Positions 30,401 to 45,400 of a stretch of DNA of 64,000 nucleotides are shown here, piece after piece. The notes under the pieces are model-generated. The model was not told where the DNA came from. It was given only the letters and a program-made list of their open reading frames with translations, and made no database searches. Origin of the DNA: Chitinophaga solisilvae (GTDB lineage: Bacteria > Bacteroidota > Bacteroidia > Chitinophagales > Chitinophagaceae). Location of the stretch: positions 114,607 to 178,606 of the forward strand of contig NZ_JAABOK010000015.1 of NCBI RefSeq assembly GCF_009928525.1, in the 5' to 3' direction. Position numbers and translations under genes: made by a program. Each line of letters begins with the position of its first letter. Within the stretch, counting starts at the first letter, position 1.

Positions 30401-33400
30401 TCAGCACCACACGGGCATCCGCATCCGATATCATATATGACAACCGCTCATCAGGATAGCTTGTTTCCATGGGAACATACGCAGCTCCCGCCTTCAGAAC
30501 AGCCAGGATACTGATCACCTGCCATAAAGAGCGGTCAAGGCACAAGCCTACCAGGTCGTCACGCTTCAATCCATAAACCGGGATAAGGTACGATGCCAGC
30601 CGGTTGGCGCGGGCGTTCAGTTCTCCGTAAGTCAGCGCCTCCCCTTCATATACCAACGCTGTATGATCAGCAAACAATACCGCCTGCTGTTCAAAATACT
30701 GATGAAGCGTGCCCGTTACAGGGCTTTCAAGCAGCGTATGACTGCTGTATACCTGTTGCCCACGGGATACTTCGTCTACATAATAGAGCGATTTCACCGG
30801 TACGTGACTGGCCCCGTTTTCCCTCAGTGTGGCAAACTGCGTAAGTATGGAGGTGTAGGTATTGATATAAGCATGTATGGTGGTCGCATCAAACAGTGCC
30901 GTGGCATAGTTGAACGTTCCGCTAATGGTTTCATCACCATTATCCAGCACGACAGTGATATCAAACCGTGCAATGCCTGCACCGGCATCATTCTTCATGT
31001 CAGAAGGTTCAAACAAAAGTGCTATGTCACTATTCTCACTCTTTCCAAAATCTGCCACATCAAAAAGCAGCTGGAACAACGGATGTCTTGAGCTATCCGG
31101 CGCAATTTTCAATTCTGCTACCAGTTTTTCGAAAGGCAGGTCCTGATGCTGCTGAGCAGCTACTACATTAGACCCTACCTGCCTGATAAATGTTGCCAGT
31201 GACTGCTCATTGTCTATCCGTTCACGAAGTGCGAGTGTATTGACAAAAAAACCAATAACGTCTTCTGTTCCCGGATGATGCCTGTTAGCGACTGGGCTAC
31301 CGACTATTATATCCTCCTGCCCACTGTAAGCTCCGAGTGTGAGATAGTAAGCGCTCAACAGCAGACTATAGATACTGACTTCCAGTTCTCTGGCCATCAC
31401 TCTCAATCCATTCGTGGTTGCTTTATCCAAACTGAACCGAATACTGGCACCTTCATAATGTTGCACAGCAGGACGATGTTTGTCTACCGGGAGATTAAGC
31501 TGCTGATAACCGGTCAGCCTGTTTCTCCAGTAGCTGAGCTGTTTTTCCAGCGTACTGCCAGTAAGTATCTTCCGCTGCCAGAGGGCATAGTCTTTGTATT
31601 GCACGGGTAGTGATGGTAGTTCGGCCACCGGCTCCGCTCTCTTCTGCATTTCATAATACTGATAATAATGATGAATCTCACGCAGCAATATGTCAGCTGA
31701 CCATGCATCAAAAGCAATATGATGCAATACCATGCAGATGTAATAATTCTTATCCGGCATCAGAAAAAGTTTCATTCTGACCGGATATTCTTTTTCCAGA
31801 CAGAAAGTCTGATGCGTAAAATCTTTTATGGCGGTGGCCATACTTTCAGCAGAAGTAACTGTTTCGCTGGTTATTTTTAAAGGGCACAGGTTATAATCAT
31901 TCACCTGCTGATAACCACTTCCATCATCGGTACTTCTGATAAAGCTATGAAGTATTTCATGTCTGCTGATGATTTTATGAAGTGCAGCCAGCAGGCTTTC
32001 GTGGCTTACCTCCGTTCTCAGTTTATATACCAGTGGAATGTTATATGCATCCGTGCCGCCTTCATAGGTTTCAATAAACCATAATCGTTCCTGTGCAAAA
32101 GATAGCAGTTGTTCTTCAGGTTTGTCAACCGTTACCGGCAACAGTGATGGCATATCAGTTGCCTGTTTGTATAAATCTGCTGCCAGTCTGCGTATGGTTT
32201 TATACTGAAAGATATCGGCAATATTTATGCTGGTGTTCATTACCTTATTCAGCTTACTTACCAGGCGGATCGCAAGAATACTGTTACCGCCCAGTCTGAA
32301 GAAGTCATCATCTGTACTGATGCGTTCTTTCTCAGTAGCTAACACTTCTGCATAGATCGCTACCAGTTTCAATTCTGTTACTGTTTCCGGTGCGCGATAA
32401 TATTCTTTAACAGTATCTCCGATTGCTGACAGCGCTTTTCTGTCAAGTTTTCCATTTGCGGTAAGCGGCAGCTGGTCAACAGGTACCAGCAAAGCGGGTA
32501 TCATGTAAGCAGGGAGGTAAGATGCCAGATACTCCATGATTTCTACTGTACTGATCATAGGATCTCCTACAAAATATCCTGCCAGACAGTCACTGCCGGG
32601 TACATTATAATTCTTTACTATTACTGCGGCTTCTCTGATACCCGGGAAAGCAGAAAGGCATGTTGCCGTTTCATTAAGCTCAACCCGGTATCCGTTTATT
32701 TTCACCTGCTCATCATTCCTTCCTGCATACATCAGGTTTCCATCCGGCAGATAATACGCCAGGTCACCGGTTTTATATATCCTTTCATTTATTCCTGCTG
32801 TCTTTTCAGCTGCTGTACGGAAAGGATTATCAAGGAATCTCCGGGCAGTAAGCTCATCCTGATGCAGATAACCTCTGGCGACGCCGGCACCGCCAATATA
32901 CAGTTCTCCCAAAGCCCCCTGTGGTACAGGGTTCAAACCAGTATCAAGGATATACACCTGGTAATTGTTATATGGTTTTCCTATGGACAACAATCCATTT
33001 TCCTGTTCAATAGTGAATACCGAAGCTCCTACAGTCGTTTCAGTCGGGCCATACTCGTCAATGATGCTGCCGGTAAACCGGAGTATGCGCTCTACCTGTT
33101 GCTGCTGCAGTTTTTCTCCTCCCGCTATCACCATGCTGACATTGAATTTCCCATCCCATTCCACTGTATGCTCAAAATCGATCAGTGACAAATAGGATGG
33201 AGTAGCTTTTACCAGCTCAATCCGATTATGATAAAGGTGCCGCTGATAATCTATAACATCACTGATTTCTCCCTGATAAATGAAGATGGTTTTTCCGGAA
33301 CACAATGGGAAAAGTGTTGTGGTCACAGACAGATCAAATGCAAGGTTACCGGAGAAATCCACCCGTCTGATATTATCAGGAATGATATCTGACAGATTAA

Positions 33401-36400
33401 ATATATAATTGACGACATTACGGTGTTCTACCATGACGCCTTTAGGCCGGCCGGTTGTGCCGCTGGTGTAGATAACATAGGCAAGGTCTTCAGGAGCTGA
33501 AATCCTTTCCGGATGTAGATTAACAGCTATTGTATCCAGTGCCACTTCAAAATAGATATTGTCAGTGCTGACCACCATCTGTCCGCCGGATGCAGTGATT
33601 CGCCTGATCCTGTCTGCATGACGTTCATTACTAAGGATGATACCCGCTTTGGTGTCTGATAACAGATAGGCTATCCTTTCATCCGGATGGGCCGGATCCA
33701 CCGGAACGTAAGCTCCTCCCGCCTTCAGTACTGCCAGTATAGCTATCAGCATATTCTCAGAACGATCAAAACATATAGCTACCAGATCGTTTCTATGAAG
33801 ATGGCAGGTTTCCTGTAGGTAGGCTGCCAGTCTGTCGGCGCGGTTATCCAATTCACTAAAGGTGATCCCACCACCTTCCGATGCTATAGCTATTCTGTCG
33901 GGAGTTCGTTGTACCTGTGCTTCAAACAGACCATGAACAGTACGATATAGCCCATAATCCTTTTCAGTGGCGTTTCTGCCGTAAACGGCATCATAATACC
34001 CGGCATCATCCAGGAAGCAGCATGATTGCAGCGTTTTCATCTGTTGCCCGGTAGAAGTAAGTAAAGACAACTGCTGCAATATTACCTTAAAGGTGGCTAC
34101 GTAAGATTGAATTACCCTTTCATCAAATACAGCTGTGGCATAGTTGAAGAAGCCAGATATCTCTTCTCCGGAGTTATCAACAAAGGCGGTAAGATCGAAT
34201 CTCGCTGCTTTGTAACGGCCAGCAGCAGGGCTTTCATACACTTCCATCAGCTCAATGGCTTCCTTATTACGTATATTCCCGAAATCGGCCAGCTCCAGCA
34301 CTACCTGAAACACAGGATGCCTGGAAGTATCGTGTGGCAGCGAAAGTTCTTCTACTAATTTCTCAAACGGAATATCCTGATATAATTGAGCTTCCTTTAC
34401 CGCGTTACCGACATTTTTTACAAAAGTGAGGAGTTGCTGTTCGGGATCAATAAACTGCCTTAACGCCAGTGTATTTACGAAGAACCCTATAAGTGGTATC
34501 ACATTACTGTGGTGGCGGTTAGCAACAGGACATCCCACAACAACATCCTGTTGATTACTGTAAATACCCAGCATCAGGTAATATCCTCCCAGTAACAGGC
34601 TATACATACCAATCCCATGTTCTTTAGCTACTTTTCTGAGATCTTCGCTGATTTTCCTGTCCAGGGAAAAATGTACATCTGCACCTTCATATTTCACTAC
34701 TGCAGGTCTTTGCTTACCAGTGATCAGGTTCAATGGCTCAAAGCCTGTCAGTTTTTTCTTCCAGTAATCCAGTTGATTATCCAGTACAGAGCCAGCAAGA
34801 TATTGACGTTGCCATTGCGCGTAATTCCTGTATTGGAGCGGCAGGGCCGGCAGAGGGGTTATTACCCCCCCGTTCTTCATTGCCTCATGATAATGGTAAT
34901 AGTGCAGTAGTTCTTCTACAATAATATCCACAGACCACCCGTCAAAAGCTATGTGATGCATTACAATACCCAGCCAGGTGCCTCCGTTTTCAACGCGGTA
35001 GCAGGTGATCTTCATGGGAAATTCTTCCGCAAGATTAAAAATATAAGCTGCATCTCTGGCTATGATTTCATCCATCTCAGTTTGTGAGCTGAACACTTTC
35101 CTGTCCACCGGCATGATCAGTCCTTCGTTATCCGGTACAAACTGGTAAGGGGTTCCGTCGTCTGCAGTTCTTATAAACGAACGCAGTACTTCATGCCTCT
35201 CAGCTATACGCTGTAATGCCGCCAGCAAACTATCCGGATCTGTAGATTTGTTGAGTCGCAATACTACAGGAATGTTATAGGCACTACTACCTCCTTCATA
35301 GTTTTCAATAAACCATAATCTTTCCTGAGCAAAGGATAATAACTGAGATGCTGATCCGACTGCCAGGTTTTCAGCAATCGTTTTCTGAACACCTTTTTGC
35401 TGTGATACCGCTGTTGCCAGCCTGCTGATAGTGTTATTGCCATATATCTCCGCAATACTCATTTTCACATTAAACTGTGTATGGAGGCTGCCGATCAGTT
35501 TAATTACCAGCAGACTGTTTCCCCCCAGATGAAAGAAATCATCATCCATCCCGACTTCAGCGGCAGGTATTCCCAGTAATCTGCTGTAGGTAGTAACCAG
35601 TATTTTCTCTGTTTCATTTTCCGGTGCCCGGTATGGTTGTTGTCTGCTGTATGTGCCTTCCGGCAAAGCTTTCCTGTCAAGTTTTCCGTTTACGGTTAGC
35701 GGAAATGCATCAAGATGTACAAACATTGCCGGCAACATATACTCCGGCAGATACTTACCCAGGTATTCCTGCAGCCGCCGCTGATCTATGGCTGTTGCTG
35801 ACTCGTAGTATGCAATCAGGTATTTGCCATGACCTGACTTAAACTCTTTCGCAAGGACTGCGGATTGTTTGATTCCGGGATAGCTGGACAGATGAGTAGC
35901 AATTTCATTCAGCTCAATCCGGTAACCGTTTATTTTTACCTGTTGGTCATTTCTTCCTATAAAAAGGATACTTCCATCCGGCATGTATCGCACCAAATCT
36001 CCGGTTCTGTACAGCCGTTCATTAACCTGCAGCCGTTTTTCTTCCTCCGTACGGAAAGGGTTATTGATAAACCGCTCAGCAGTCAATGTATCCAGGTGCA
36101 GATATCCGAGAGCTACCCCATTGCCACCGATATACAATTCCCCTGCAACCCCTACCGGTACAGGATGCTGCGCCTTATCCAGAATATATACCGTAGTATT
36201 GGCCACCGGCCGGCCAATAGCGGTATTATAGTGCTTTGGTGTATTAAGTTGGTTCAATGACCAGATCGTTGTTTCCGTAGGTCCGTATACGTTAAGCAGG
36301 TAGCTGACATCCGTTCCGGTAAATATTTTGTCAAGTAGCTCACCGGTAAGCGCCTCGCCGCCTACCAGCAGCTTTAAAGCAGGATTATTGAACCTTATTT

Positions 36401-39400
36401 GTTCAAAGTTGGCTGATAACAAACCAGGAGTTATCTGGATAAATGTATACCTGCTGGTATCAGTAGATAACAATTTGTTACCCGCCAATTCAATAAACCC
36501 TCCGCTCGTAAGCGTCAGTCCATATTCCAGCCCCCATATATCAAATACAAATGAGGTAACAGACAAAGTACTGATGGATTCTTCCTTTGCAAAAGGATTA
36601 TTCCTGTAATATTCCAGCAGGTTGACAAACGAGTGATGCGCCACCATTACGCCTTTCGGTTGCCCCGTGGTACCACTGGTATAAATCACATAACAAAGGT
36701 CATTGGCGCTGGCGCCGCCTCCTGATAACAGATAGCTGCAATCTTTTTCCAGCATCGACGCGAATGCCGGACTATCCGGGCATGCTACTGTGACTGTTTG
36801 ATCCGAAAACACCGGCAACATCTTGTACGCTTCATTTGTGAGCACAATACGGGCTGCGGTATCCTTAAGAATATACGCTATCCGTTCGGCAGGGAATGCC
36901 GGATCTACCGGTACATAGGCTCCTCCCGATTTCAATACTGCCAGCACTGCTATCAGCATCTGTTCTGAGCGATCCATACAGATTACTACGAGATCATTCG
37001 GTCTGATGCCCTGTTTGTCTCTCAGCCATATGGCCAGCCGGCTGGCCGCTGTATCCAGGGCTGCATATGTCAGGCATTTATCATTATAAATTACAGCTGT
37101 CTTATCTGGCGTACTGGTAACCTGTTTTTCAAAAATGACATGAATTGTCCGGTCCTGTCTGTGCGGTTCCGGCACGGTATTCCACTGGTAAATCACCTTA
37201 TTGTATTCTTCCGGATTCAGGCTGCTGAAATTCCTACGGCCGTTTATCAGCTCATACAGGTTACGTTTGTAATACTGCATGAAATGATTAAGAAAATCCT
37301 GATCACATACTGTCGCATGTGCAGTCATACTTACTTCATAAACACCTTCACCGGCAGATATATTCAGTACAAAGGGAATATTGGTACGTTCGTAACCGTT
37401 AGTATACGGTATTTCTTCTCTCAGCGCATTTCCCAGAATATGAAAGTTGACGAAATTAAATGCAAACTGATAAAGCTCCTGCCCGGAGTCTGCTTTTATT
37501 TTTGCATAGGGGTATGCCCGGTAATTAAACAATTCCAGTTTATGATTGAAAATCCGGGTAATATCATCTTTATAATCAGGAGCCAAAACCTGCTTATACC
37601 TGAATGGAACCGTATTGAGGAATAATCCAAACTGCCGGTCTCCTCCCTCTTTTTCAAGCCTGTTATTCACTACCAGTCCAATCGTAATATCATCCTGTGC
37701 CAGAAACGTACACAGCGTATTCAGATAAACATACAGGAATATACTGTCTGTACTAACTGCCAGGTCCTGTGCCAGCAAAGCAATCTGCTGGCTGGCCTGT
37801 ATATCGGTCAGGAAAACGGCATTAAAAAACGCTTCAGATGTATTATGGGTTTCATATCGCCATCTGGTGTTTGTAATAGTAATATCTTCCAGATAATTGT
37901 TCCAGAATGCAAGGTATCCGGGGTCATTGAGTGCCTGTTGCTCTCTGGCAACAAACTCTCCGTAGGCAGGTATTTTATCTGCGGCTATTGGTTCATCAGA
38001 TACATATGCCCTGATGAATTCTCCCGAGAGAGATGCTACACTCCAGCCATCCTCAATAGCATGATGTATGGAGAAGATAAAATCAAATCCAGCACTACGC
38101 TTGTTGATAATTAACCGGAACAACCCTGCCTTTGTAAAATCGAAACGGTGATATTGTTCCCTTTCAATAATTGCGTCGGTATCGAGGTTATCATACACTA
38201 CTATTTCAATAGCAGTCTTATGACAGATGATACAGTCAAATCCGTTTTCCGACACCCGGAACGCTGCCCTGAGTAACTCATGCTTACCTGACAACTGTTC
38301 CCAGATGTGGGTAAATTTCATATGGTCATATTGATGACGTATATGATAAGAGGAGATATTATGATAGGTCCCTGGCTCACTCCGTTCTGATTCAAACAGC
38401 ATGCCCGTCTGCAGATAACTTGCCGGATAAATATCCGCTACAGCTGTCAGGTCCGGGATGCTTTCCACTCCTGTATGACTCATCAGGCTGAAGGGAACAT
38501 ATGTTTCTGCTGTACTTTGATGCCCATGTGTTTCCAGGTAACTACCCAGCGTACGTATGCTCCGGTGTGTGAACACATCTTTCACTTTCAGCTGCCGGTT
38601 TAATTGCTGGTTAATCCGGCTCACCAGCCGGATAGCTATAATACTGTCCCCTCCCAGGCTGAAGAAGTCATCATGTACACTTATCGTTTCGGGTGACAAT
38701 CCCAGGATAGCGGCATAAATACCACTCAACTCCTGCTCGGTAACAGTTGCAGGCGCCACATAATCATTGCTGCCGGCAAATACAGGGTCGGGCAGCGAAG
38801 CGGTATCCAGCTTCCCGTTCACTGTCAGCGGGAAATGATGCAGATGCACCAGCACCGATGGCAGCATATAGGCTGGCAGCACCGAACCAAGGTAATCCAG
38901 TATAGCTGCTGAGGACATTGCCGTATCTGATACGTAATAGCCCGCCAGATAACGCATCCCGTCACGTTCTTTGGCTATTACCACTGACTGACGGATACCG
39001 GGATAGGACGATAAACGGGTGATGATTTCATCCAGCTCTATTCGATAACCGCGGATCTTCACCTGGAAGTCATTACGGCCGCAGTACTCCAGACAACCAT
39101 CCGAAAGCCGGCGCACGATATCGCCCGTACGGTATAACCGTCCGTTCACACCTGCCCCCGCTTCCTCTTTCGTCTGGAAAGGATTGGCGATAAAACGGTC
39201 GGCTGTCAGGTCCGGACGGTTCAGGTAACCCCGCGAAACACCAGCCCCTCCTACATAAAGCTCGCCCTGCGCTCCCGCCGGAAGAGGACGTAAATAACGG
39301 TCTAGTATATACGCTGTCAGGTCCGGTAACGGCTCCCCTATCAGTGAGCCTCCCTCAGGGAAATCTGCATAAAGCTCCTTCCAGGTAACATGTACCGTGG

Positions 39401-42400
39401 TTTCCGTGATCCCGTACATATTTACCAGCCGCGGACCGACGGCCCCATACCGGCTGTACCAGGTCTTCAGCTGAGAAAGGTTCAGGGCCTCCCCACCGAA
39501 AATGATATAACGCAAACGATGCAACGCAGATGGCTGTGCCACTGCGGTATCCGCAAACTGGTAGAAGGCGTGCGGAGTCTGGTTCAGTACAGTTACCCCA
39601 CCATCAGCGCACAGCTCATAAAACAGTACCGGATCATGGATCTGTTCTCCCGAAGGAATCAGCAGACGGCCACCATGCAGTAACGCCCCCCAGATCTCCC
39701 ATACACTGAAGTCAAATACATAGGAATGATACAACGTCCACACATCTTCGCTGTTAAAGCCATAGAGACTGGATGTGGAACGGAACAGCCGCAGCACATG
39801 ACCATGCTCCACCATCACACCTTTGGGATGACCGGTGGTACCACTTGTATAAATCACATAGGCCAGATCACCGCTCCCGGTGGCTGTAACAGGATTGGCT
39901 GAGGAGTAATCCCCCGATACGGCAACATCTGCAGCTATCAATACCGGCGCACTGCTGAGACCCGACAAACGGGAATAGTGTGCAGCAGAAGTCAGCACCA
40001 CACGGGCGCCCGCATCCGATATCATATATGACAACCGCTCATCAGGATAGCTTGTTTCCATGGGAACATACGCAGCTCCCGCCTTCAGAACAGCCAGGAT
40101 ACTGATCACCTGCCATAAAGAGCGGTCAAGGCACAAGCCTACCAGGTCGTCACGCTTCAATCCATAAACCGGGATAAGGTACGATGCCAGCCGGTTGGCG
40201 CGGGCATTCAGTTCTCCGTAAGTCAGTGACTCCCCTTCATATACCAACGCTGTATGATCAGCAAACAATACCGCCTGCTGCTCAAAATACTGATGAAGCG
40301 TGCCCGTTAAAGGGCTTTCAAGCAGCGTATGACTGCTGTATACCTGTTGCCCGCGGGATACTTCGTCTACATAATAGAGCGATTTCACCGGTACGTGACT
40401 GGCCCCGTTTTCCCTCAGTGTGGCAAACTGCGTAAGTATGGAGGTGTAGGTATTGATATAAGCATGTATGGTGGTCGCATCAAACAGTGCCGTGGCATAG
40501 TTGAACGTTCCGGTGATAGCATCTCCGCTGTCATCCATTACAACCGTAATATCAAACCTCGCGACCCTGTAATCAATGAAATCAATATCCAGCGGTTCCA
40601 GTAGTTTATTTACTTCCTTTCGCTGTGAGCTGCCAAAATCTGTCAGACTGAACAATACCTGGAAAACCGGATGACGTGAACTATCAGGCGTCAGCTTCAA
40701 CTCCGCCACCAGCTTCTCAAAAGGAATATCCTGATGTAACTGTGCCGTAGTAACGGCTTTCCCTACCTGTCTGATAAACTCATCCAGCGGCTGCTCAGTA
40801 TCTATCACCTGGCGCAACGCGAGCGTGTTTACAAAAAAGCCGATCAGGTCTTCCACACCTGAATGGTGTCTGTTAGCAACCGGACTACCAACAACAATGT
40901 CTTCCTGACCACTATATGCTCCGAGCAGCAGGTAATACGCGCTGAGCAGCAGGCTGTAAAGGCTTACTTCCAGTTCTCCTGCAAACGCCCTCAGTAAGGC
41001 AGACGTTTTTTCATCAACAGTAAAATCAATGTCAGCACCGGTGTAATCTATTAGCGACGGACGTTTTCTGTCAACCGGAAGATTCAGCTGCATATATCCG
41101 GATAAATTGTCTTTCCAATAAGACAATTGTTTCTCCAGTAAATCACCTGTCAGATATGAACGTTGCCACAATGCATAATCTTTATATTGAACTGGCAGAT
41201 CAGGCAGAGGTACTGCAGTTTCCTGATTGCCGGATGAATAATAGAAATACAGCAAGTCCCGGATCAAAATATCTGAAGACCACCCGTCGAAAGCAATATG
41301 ATGCAATACCAGACTAATATATCGGTTATGATCATCCAAACAGTATATGGTTACTCTAACCGGACACTCATTATCCAAACGGAATACATGATGAAAATCT
41401 TTATCAATCGCGTCCGCCAGTGCCTTATGATCAGGAAGTTCAATGATTCCGGCATGTACCGGATACTTTTCATTGATCTGTGTCAGCTGATATCCAATTC
41501 CATCTGTGCTGGTCTTTATAAGACTTCGCAATACCTCATGCCTGGCTATAACAGCCTGCAGTGCAGTCAGCAGATTGCCAACATTTACAACCGGCGACAA
41601 TTTAAATGCCATCGGAATATTGTAGGCATAACTGTTTCCTTCGTATGATTCAATAAACCAAAGACGTTCCTGTGCAAAGGATAATAGCTGTTCTTCCGGA
41701 TGTGCCACCTCTACCGGCTGTATAACCTGCCAACCCTGCGTTTCTACATAAAGGTAACGGGAAAGCTGACGGATGGTAGGATATGTAAAAATGTTGGCCA
41801 CTCCCAGCTGCGTGCCGAATGTTTTATTAAGTTTGCTAGCCAGTTTAATCGCCGAAATACTATTTCCGCCTATTCTGAAGAAATCGTCATCTACTCCCGC
41901 CTTCCATGTCTTCAGGTCGAGAACTTCTGCATAAATCCTACACATTTCAATCTCAACAGGTGTTTCAGGAGCTGTATAATGGTCTGTCCTGGTAATTCCC
42001 AGTTTCTGCAGTGCTTTCGTATCTACTTTTCCGTTTACTGTTCGTGGAAATTCAGGTACCTGGACCAATACAGCTGGTATCATATAAAGTGGCAGCTGCG
42101 TTTTCAGATGTTCCAGCAGTACTTCCGCGTTTGTTAAGGATTCAGCAACAAAATAACCGGTCAGATATTTATTATCCGTCTGCGGCTGTTGTAATGCCAG
42201 TACTATTGCCTGGTGAACCCCGGGATAACCGGAAATAGCTGTACTGATTTCTGTGAGTTCAATTCTGTGGCCCCGGATCTTTACCTGGGAATCATTGCGT
42301 CCCGCAAATACGATATTGCCATCAGACCGATACCAGGCAAGGTCGCCTGTTTTATACAGCAACTCATCTTTACCCGTTATTGTCTGAAATGGATTAATTA

Positions 42401-45400
42401 CAAAACATCCGTTTGTTAAATCAGGTTGACGCAGATAACCGGCAGCCACCCCTGCTCCTCCAATGTATAATTCTCCGGGAGCACCTGGTGGCAAAGGGTT
42501 CATATCGACGTCCAGTATATATGTACTTACGTTTCCAACTGGCCGGCCGATTACTCTGTTATGATCTCCTTCCTTATAATGATGAAGAGTAGCACAAACA
42601 GTAGCTTCAGTTGGGCCATATGCATTGATTACCCGCACTGATGCACGATGATATAATTGCAATAACCTGTTCTCCGTTACCTCTCCTGCCACTACTAATG
42701 TTTCCAATGGCAGTAAATGATTACTGTCAAGCAATGCAGGAGGGACAGTGGCTATATGAATATTGTTACCTGCGATAAACGCCTGTAGCAAAGCAATATC
42801 CATGCGGGTCTGATTATCCGGAATATATAAACAGTGTCCGTTAAGCAGACACGTAAACATTTCAGAGACATGCGCATCAAATACATAGCTGGCATACCAG
42901 AGGCAATTCCTGACACCCGTGATTTCGTCTCCGATCAATCCGAATTCCCGGCCCTGTGACCTGGCTAGGTTCACCACTCCCTTATGCCGGAGCATTACAC
43001 CTTTGGGTCTGCCGGTTGTACCACTCGTATAGATCACATATGCCAGCCCCTCTGCAGAGGTAACAACCGGATGATTATCCGGAGACATGAGGCTAAGCGA
43101 AATCTGGAAGTAAACATCATCAATGCTCACCACATTAACCTGCTCGTCCACCACCAGCGACTCCAGCCTGGCTTTAAATTCTGCTACAGTAAGCACTACT
43201 TTTACTTCTGTATCTGTTAATATAAAGGCTGTACGCTCATCAGGATAGGTAACATCTACCGGAACGTAGGCTGCACCGGATTTCAGTATCCCCAATATGG
43301 CTGACAATGTATCAGCCGAACGGCCGATATACAGGGCTACAAGATCTCCGGGTTGCACCTGGCAGGTCTCTTTCAGGTAAACCGCCAGACGGTTTGCCTG
43401 CTCATTAAGAGCTGTGTATGTCGTTTGTATGCCATCATATACTACAGCCGTATTTGCCGGTACACGTAATACCTGTTCTTCGAATAATTCCTGTATGGTT
43501 TTATGTTCCGGAAAGAATTGTGTGGTATCATTCCAGTCGGCAAGCAATTTCTTCCTGTCGGCGGCTGACAGATACTGCAAGGATTTGACCTTCCTATCTT
43601 TCTCGGATGCTTTCGTAATCAGGGCCAGTTGTGCCAGTATTACCCGGTAAGTGCTGATGTAATCCGAAATGGTTGCCGCATCAAACACAGCAGTTGCATA
43701 GTTAAAGGAACCAGTTATTTCAGTGGCACTGATATCCATGTCTGTTGTAATATCAAATCTGGCTATCTGAAAAGCATCCGGCAGATCATATGTTTCCAGC
43801 AAGGTATCTACCTCCTGCTTTTGTTCCACATTAAACTGGGTAATCCCGAAAACTACCTGGAACACCGGATGTCTGGAAGGATCATGTTCAATGTCCAGCT
43901 CTTGCACCAGTCTTTCAAATGGCAGATCCTGATGCAACTGGGCTTTTGTTACGGAGGCTCCAACCTGCCGGATAAATTCGGTTAACGATTGTTCCCTGTC
44001 TATTTTTTCCCGTAAAGCGAGCGTATTTACAAAAAAACCAATTACCTCCGTAATTTCAGGATGATGACGGTTCGCAACGGGGCTGCCAATCACTATATCA
44101 TCCTGATGACTGTACACTGCCATCAGCAGATAATATCCACTGAGCAGCAGGCTGTACATACTCACTTCCAGTTCCTTTGCCACGTTTCTTAAATCCATGC
44201 TGACAGCTGCATCAATGGTAAAATGCATATCTGCACCGGCGTAGCTGAGTCTGGCTGGCCTGTCTTTACCTGTTACGAGTGATAATGGTTCAAATCCTGA
44301 CAACACTTTTTTCCAGTATTCCAGTTGAGTAGCCAGTATTTCATCTTTTAAATAATTGCGTTGCCATATTGCAAAATCCCTGTATTGTACAGGTAATTCC
44401 GGCAGCCTGTACTTCATTGCGGATTCATTATCTCCCTGCCTGATCGCTTCAAAGTGGTGATAATGCTGCTGAAGTTCCCGTATCATCAGATCTCCCGACC
44501 AGCCATCAAATGCAATATGATGTATCACGATACTGATATACCGGATCGTTTCGTCTGTCTGATAAAGCGTAACCTTCAGCGGATATTCCCTTTCCAGATT
44601 AAAAATGTGATTGAAGGATTTTTCCAAAGCAGCATCTAATCCGGAAGCAGTAATATGCAGCCTTTCTACCAATAGTACGTATTCATTTTCTGCAGTTGGT
44701 AACTGATAGCTCTTACCATCACCTGTATTCCTTATATAGCTACGCAACACTTCCTGCCTTACAACAATCTGCTGTAAAGCCAATATCAGACTGTCTTCAT
44801 TTGTTGATTCCCTGATCCGGAATGCCATCGGAATATTGTAGGCATTGCTCCCTCCTTCAAACTGCTCAATAAACCATAAACGTTCCTGGGAAAAGGACAG
44901 CAGTATATCTTCCGGCTGATCAGGGATTATCCGGGTAATATGGGGTTGTACAGTATGGTGTTGTTGCAGATAGATAGCTAACTGCCCAATTGTTCTCTGC
45001 CGGAAAATATCCGTTACGCTTAAGGCTGTATCCAGTGTTTTATTTATTCTTCCAGCCAATCTGATAGCCAGAATACTATTACCTCCCAATGCAAAAAAAT
45101 CATCAGCAACACCTATTTGTGCAGTATCCAGCCCAAGAATATCTCCGTATATGCGACCCAGCTCCTGCTCTGTGGCAGTTGCAGGCGCCACATAATCATT
45201 ATTGCCGGCAAATACGGGGTCGGGCAGCGAAGCGGTATCCAGCTTCCCGTTCACTGTCAGTGGGAAATGATGCAGATGCACCAGCACCGATGGCAGCATA
45301 TAGGCTGGCAGCACCAAACCAAGGTAATCCAGTATAGCTGCTGAGGACATTGCCGTATCTGATACGTAATAGCCCGCCAGATAACGCATCCCATCACGTT

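Noticed and set aside
38540..41719. Epimerisation at Thr4 and Thr7 because of GGDS carriers
   Set aside because: No E domain follows either carrier, and I could not find the extra N-terminal HHxxxxGD motif of dual C/E domains in C5 or C8.
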